From contig DASC01000171.1 of NCBI GenBank assembly GCA_002503595.1, positions 1 through 7,181 on the forward strand: a stretch of 7,181 nt of DNA. Direction: 5' to 3'. Below the pieces are notes generated by a model, which did not search any database, was not told where the DNA came from, and saw only the letters and a list, made by a program, of their open reading frames with translations. Each line of letters starts with the position of its first letter. The stretch's first letter is position 1. Of the stretch, positions 5,685 to 7,181 are shown piece by piece. Origin of the DNA: Candidatus Methanogaster sp. UBA203. GTDB taxonomy: Archaea; Halobacteriota; Methanosarcinia; Methanosarcinales; Methanogasteraceae. Position numbers and translations under genes: made by a program.

Positions 5685-7181
5685 TCACACCCCGATATCC
5701 ATCTCAGGATCCGGAGGAATTGCGCCCGATCCCTGCCCCGCACGCCCAGTACGGGATTCCCGCACCCAGATCGACGGCGCATCCTTGCTCGCACCCCTGT
5801 CACGCCCGTACCTCTGCCTGATCCGAACGATCGTCGGCGTGTTGATGCCGACGCCTGATACGATCGCGTGCCCCTTCGCAAGTGCTGGCAGTTCTGACAC
5901 GACATCCCGGCTTACAGACTCGATGCTTCGCCCGATCTGCTCCTGATCCGCGGGATTGATGATCCGCATCGTGATCTGGGTCATGCACTGGGAGAGCGAG
6001 TCAGAATCGAGCTTGCTTGGACGCTGCGAGACCATGCAGATCCCGACGCCGAACTTCCTGCCCTCAGAGAGGATCGTCTTGATGATCGGCTTTGATTTCG
6101 CGACTCTTCCGCCGCCCTCGCCCCCGTCTCCGCCCGCACCGCCACCACTGCCCTGCGGCGCAAACCGGTGCGCTTCCTCAAGAATCACGAATACAGGGTA
6201 CGGCAGGTATTTGTCAGGCGTATCACGGGTATACGTTCCGTTTTCAGTCTTCTGCCGTGCATCAAAGATTTTTTGAAGGATCACCTGCGCAATCAGTTGT
6301 TGAAACCCGGTGCTGATGCCAGAGACGTCCATAACCGTGAGCTGCCCGATCCGCAGGTAATCGACAATCGGCACATCCTCGTGGTCATGGAATATTCCGT
6401 TATCCAGCTTGCGGAGCCGCCAGAGTATCCCCTCGATCGAGGAGTCGTTGCCATCGCCCCGCTCCCCCTCGACTGTATTTTTAAGTTCGCTCCGCGTGAA
6501 CTGTCTGGTGCCGCCTCTGGAACTCTCTCTCCGAAGCGTGCGGCACGCACTCCCAAAGAGTGTCTTCATCTTGTCTGACATCGTGCCGTCGTCGATTATG
6601 CTGATGAGATCAGACGTCTCGAGGTCGCCGATGCGGATCTTGATGCTTTCAGGCTTTACTATCCTGACCTTCGGCTTGTAATCGCCGTCCCAGAACCGCG
6701 GGTCATTGGCGATCGCATCCAGCACGGTGTATTCGCCGTGCGGGTCAAAGATCAGCACAGGCGCCCTGTTGCGGGACGTGAGCAGTTCCTCGACGATGAC
6801 GCCGACCGTGTACGACTTTCCAGCGCCTGTGGCTGCAATGACTGAGAGATGCTGGCTTACGACATCCTTAACCGAGAGCACGACCTCGAAATCGGTTCCT
6901 GCGATCGTCCCGATCGTTGCAGAGCCGGTCTCGCCTGATTGCGCCTTGTTGATGTCGCGCAACTGCCCGGCTGCCGACCTGTGTATCACGGTGCCTGCGG
7001 CGGGGTTCATGCGCGGGTTTATGAACTCGCCGAGACTTTCGTCGAAATAGCCGATCACGACACCTTTCGTCATGAAATATTTGAATTCGTCGGGATCAAA
7101 GCCGCAGAACTCCGCGACATCTGCAGGGCTGATGCCGGTGTCGAGGAGAAACTCGACAGGGTACTCGGTGAGCGGCTCGGT
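5685..7181 (-). CDS. herA: HerA-type DNA translocase/helicase ATPase, 5' end off window
   Basis: Archaeal HerA is a hexameric, FtsK-like ATPase that pumps double-stranded DNA and works with the nuclease NurA and Mre11-Rad50 in end resection during recombinational repair. The frame is open to the right edge: 36 codons precede the internal ATG at 7073, so that ATG is probably not the start. Numbering from it, the tail of the N-terminal barrel (VVIGYFDESLGEFINPRMNP, 5-24 region) leads to Walker A (ATGAGKS, 81-87), FDPHGEY (109-115), Walker B (VFVILEEAH, 294-302), and SEGRKFGVGICMVSQRPSK (336-354) with the likely arginine finger and sensor region. The family-typical C-terminus follows (SELPALAKGHAIVSGVGINTP), ending at 5687-5685. 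A glycine-rich stretch (308-322) directly after Walker B looks like a flexible loop. The conserved motifs are complete. It resembles the housekeeping repair HerA more than the defence-linked HerA-SIR2 type, because no SIR2 or other fused effector domain is present. nurA is not visible and may lie upstream. Confidence 0.93.
   Translation of the reverse strand, partial: TEPLTEYPVEFLLDTGISPADVAEFCGFDPDEFKYFMTKGVVIGYFDESLGEFINPRMNPAAGTVIHRSAAGQLRDINKAQSGETGSATIGTIAGTDFEVVLSVKDVVSQHLSVIAATGAGKSYTVGVIVEELLTSRNRAPVLIFDPHGEYTVLDAIANDPRFWDGDYKPKVRIVKPESIKIRIGDLETSDLISIIDDGTMSDKMKTLFGSACRTLRRESSRGGTRQFTRSELKNTVEGERGDGNDSSIEGILWRLRKLDNGIFHDHEDVPIVDYLRIGQLTVMDVSGISTGFQQLIAQVILQKIFDARQKTENGTYTRDTPDKYLPYPVFVILEEAHRFAPQGSGGGAGGDGGEGGGRVAKSKPIIKTILSEGRKFGVGICMVSQRPSKLDSDSLSQCMTQITMRIINPADQEQIGRSIESVSRDVVSELPALAKGHAIVSGVGINTPTIVRIRQRYGRDRGASKDAPSIWVRESRTGRAGQGSGAIPPDPEMDIGV

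Noticed and set aside
5573..5905. 110-codon minus-strand ORF overlapping the end of herA
   Set aside because: The herA frame keeps family-typical sequence to its stop at 5685; this frame is arginine- and serine-rich shadow sequence.
1..7181. CRISPR array, insertion sequence, integrase or attachment site
   Set aside because: No regularly spaced repeats, transposase or integrase motifs, or flanking terminal repeats were seen in the window.

Overview
The window is a compact, one-directional locus: every gene I can support lies on the minus strand, so the genes read from the right edge (7181) towards the left edge (1). The organism is most likely a euryarchaeon of the methanogen/ANME type (Methanomicrobia-like). 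The evidence is a HerA helicase of the archaeal DNA-repair type at 5685-7181, a TATA-like AT-rich element before hsdM, and GGTG(A)/GGAGG-type ribosome-binding sites matching the archaeal anti-Shine-Dalgarno. The rank assignment is inference from family resemblance; no rRNA or tRNA is present.

Layout, right to left. (1) 7181-5685: the herA ATPase, whose 5' end lies outside the window. (2) 5684-5447: a 238-nt intergenic stretch with a GC-rich, hairpin-containing part followed by an AT-rich promoter-like part. (3) 5446-3413: hsdM, an intact type I modification methyltransferase. (4) 3416-3234: a 60-codon orphan ORF that bridges hsdM and the next gene exactly and contains an imperfect CTCTGCGC repeat cluster. 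(5) 3237-2149: a PD-(D/E)XK nuclease of the DUF1016/YhcG family. (6) 2152-816: hsdS, the specificity subunit, broken by an apparent 1-nt deletion in a six-base G tract. (7) 819-1: a Fic-family gene with an in-frame TGA between its inhibitory helix and its catalytic half, running off the left edge. No hsdR is visible.

From hsdM on, every junction is a 4-nt stop/start overlap (GTGA, ATGA, ATGA, ATGA), so this is a translationally coupled type I restriction-modification operon carrying two passengers, a YhcG-like nuclease and a Fic enzyme. HsdM and HsdS would form the DNA-recognising methyltransferase core, with HsdR expected nearby, probably to the left of fic. The association of DUF1016 nucleases and Fic proteins with type I loci is known from other genomes, but their role there is not settled.

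The most interesting points are the two disruptions in adjacent genes. Each leaves full-length homology on both sides, so each may be recent decay, a sequencing or assembly error, or, more speculatively, a switch. No completely new system is proven here. The best candidates for something undescribed are the bridging small ORF, the structured intergenic segment between herA and hsdM, and the split of Fic into inhibitory and catalytic halves.
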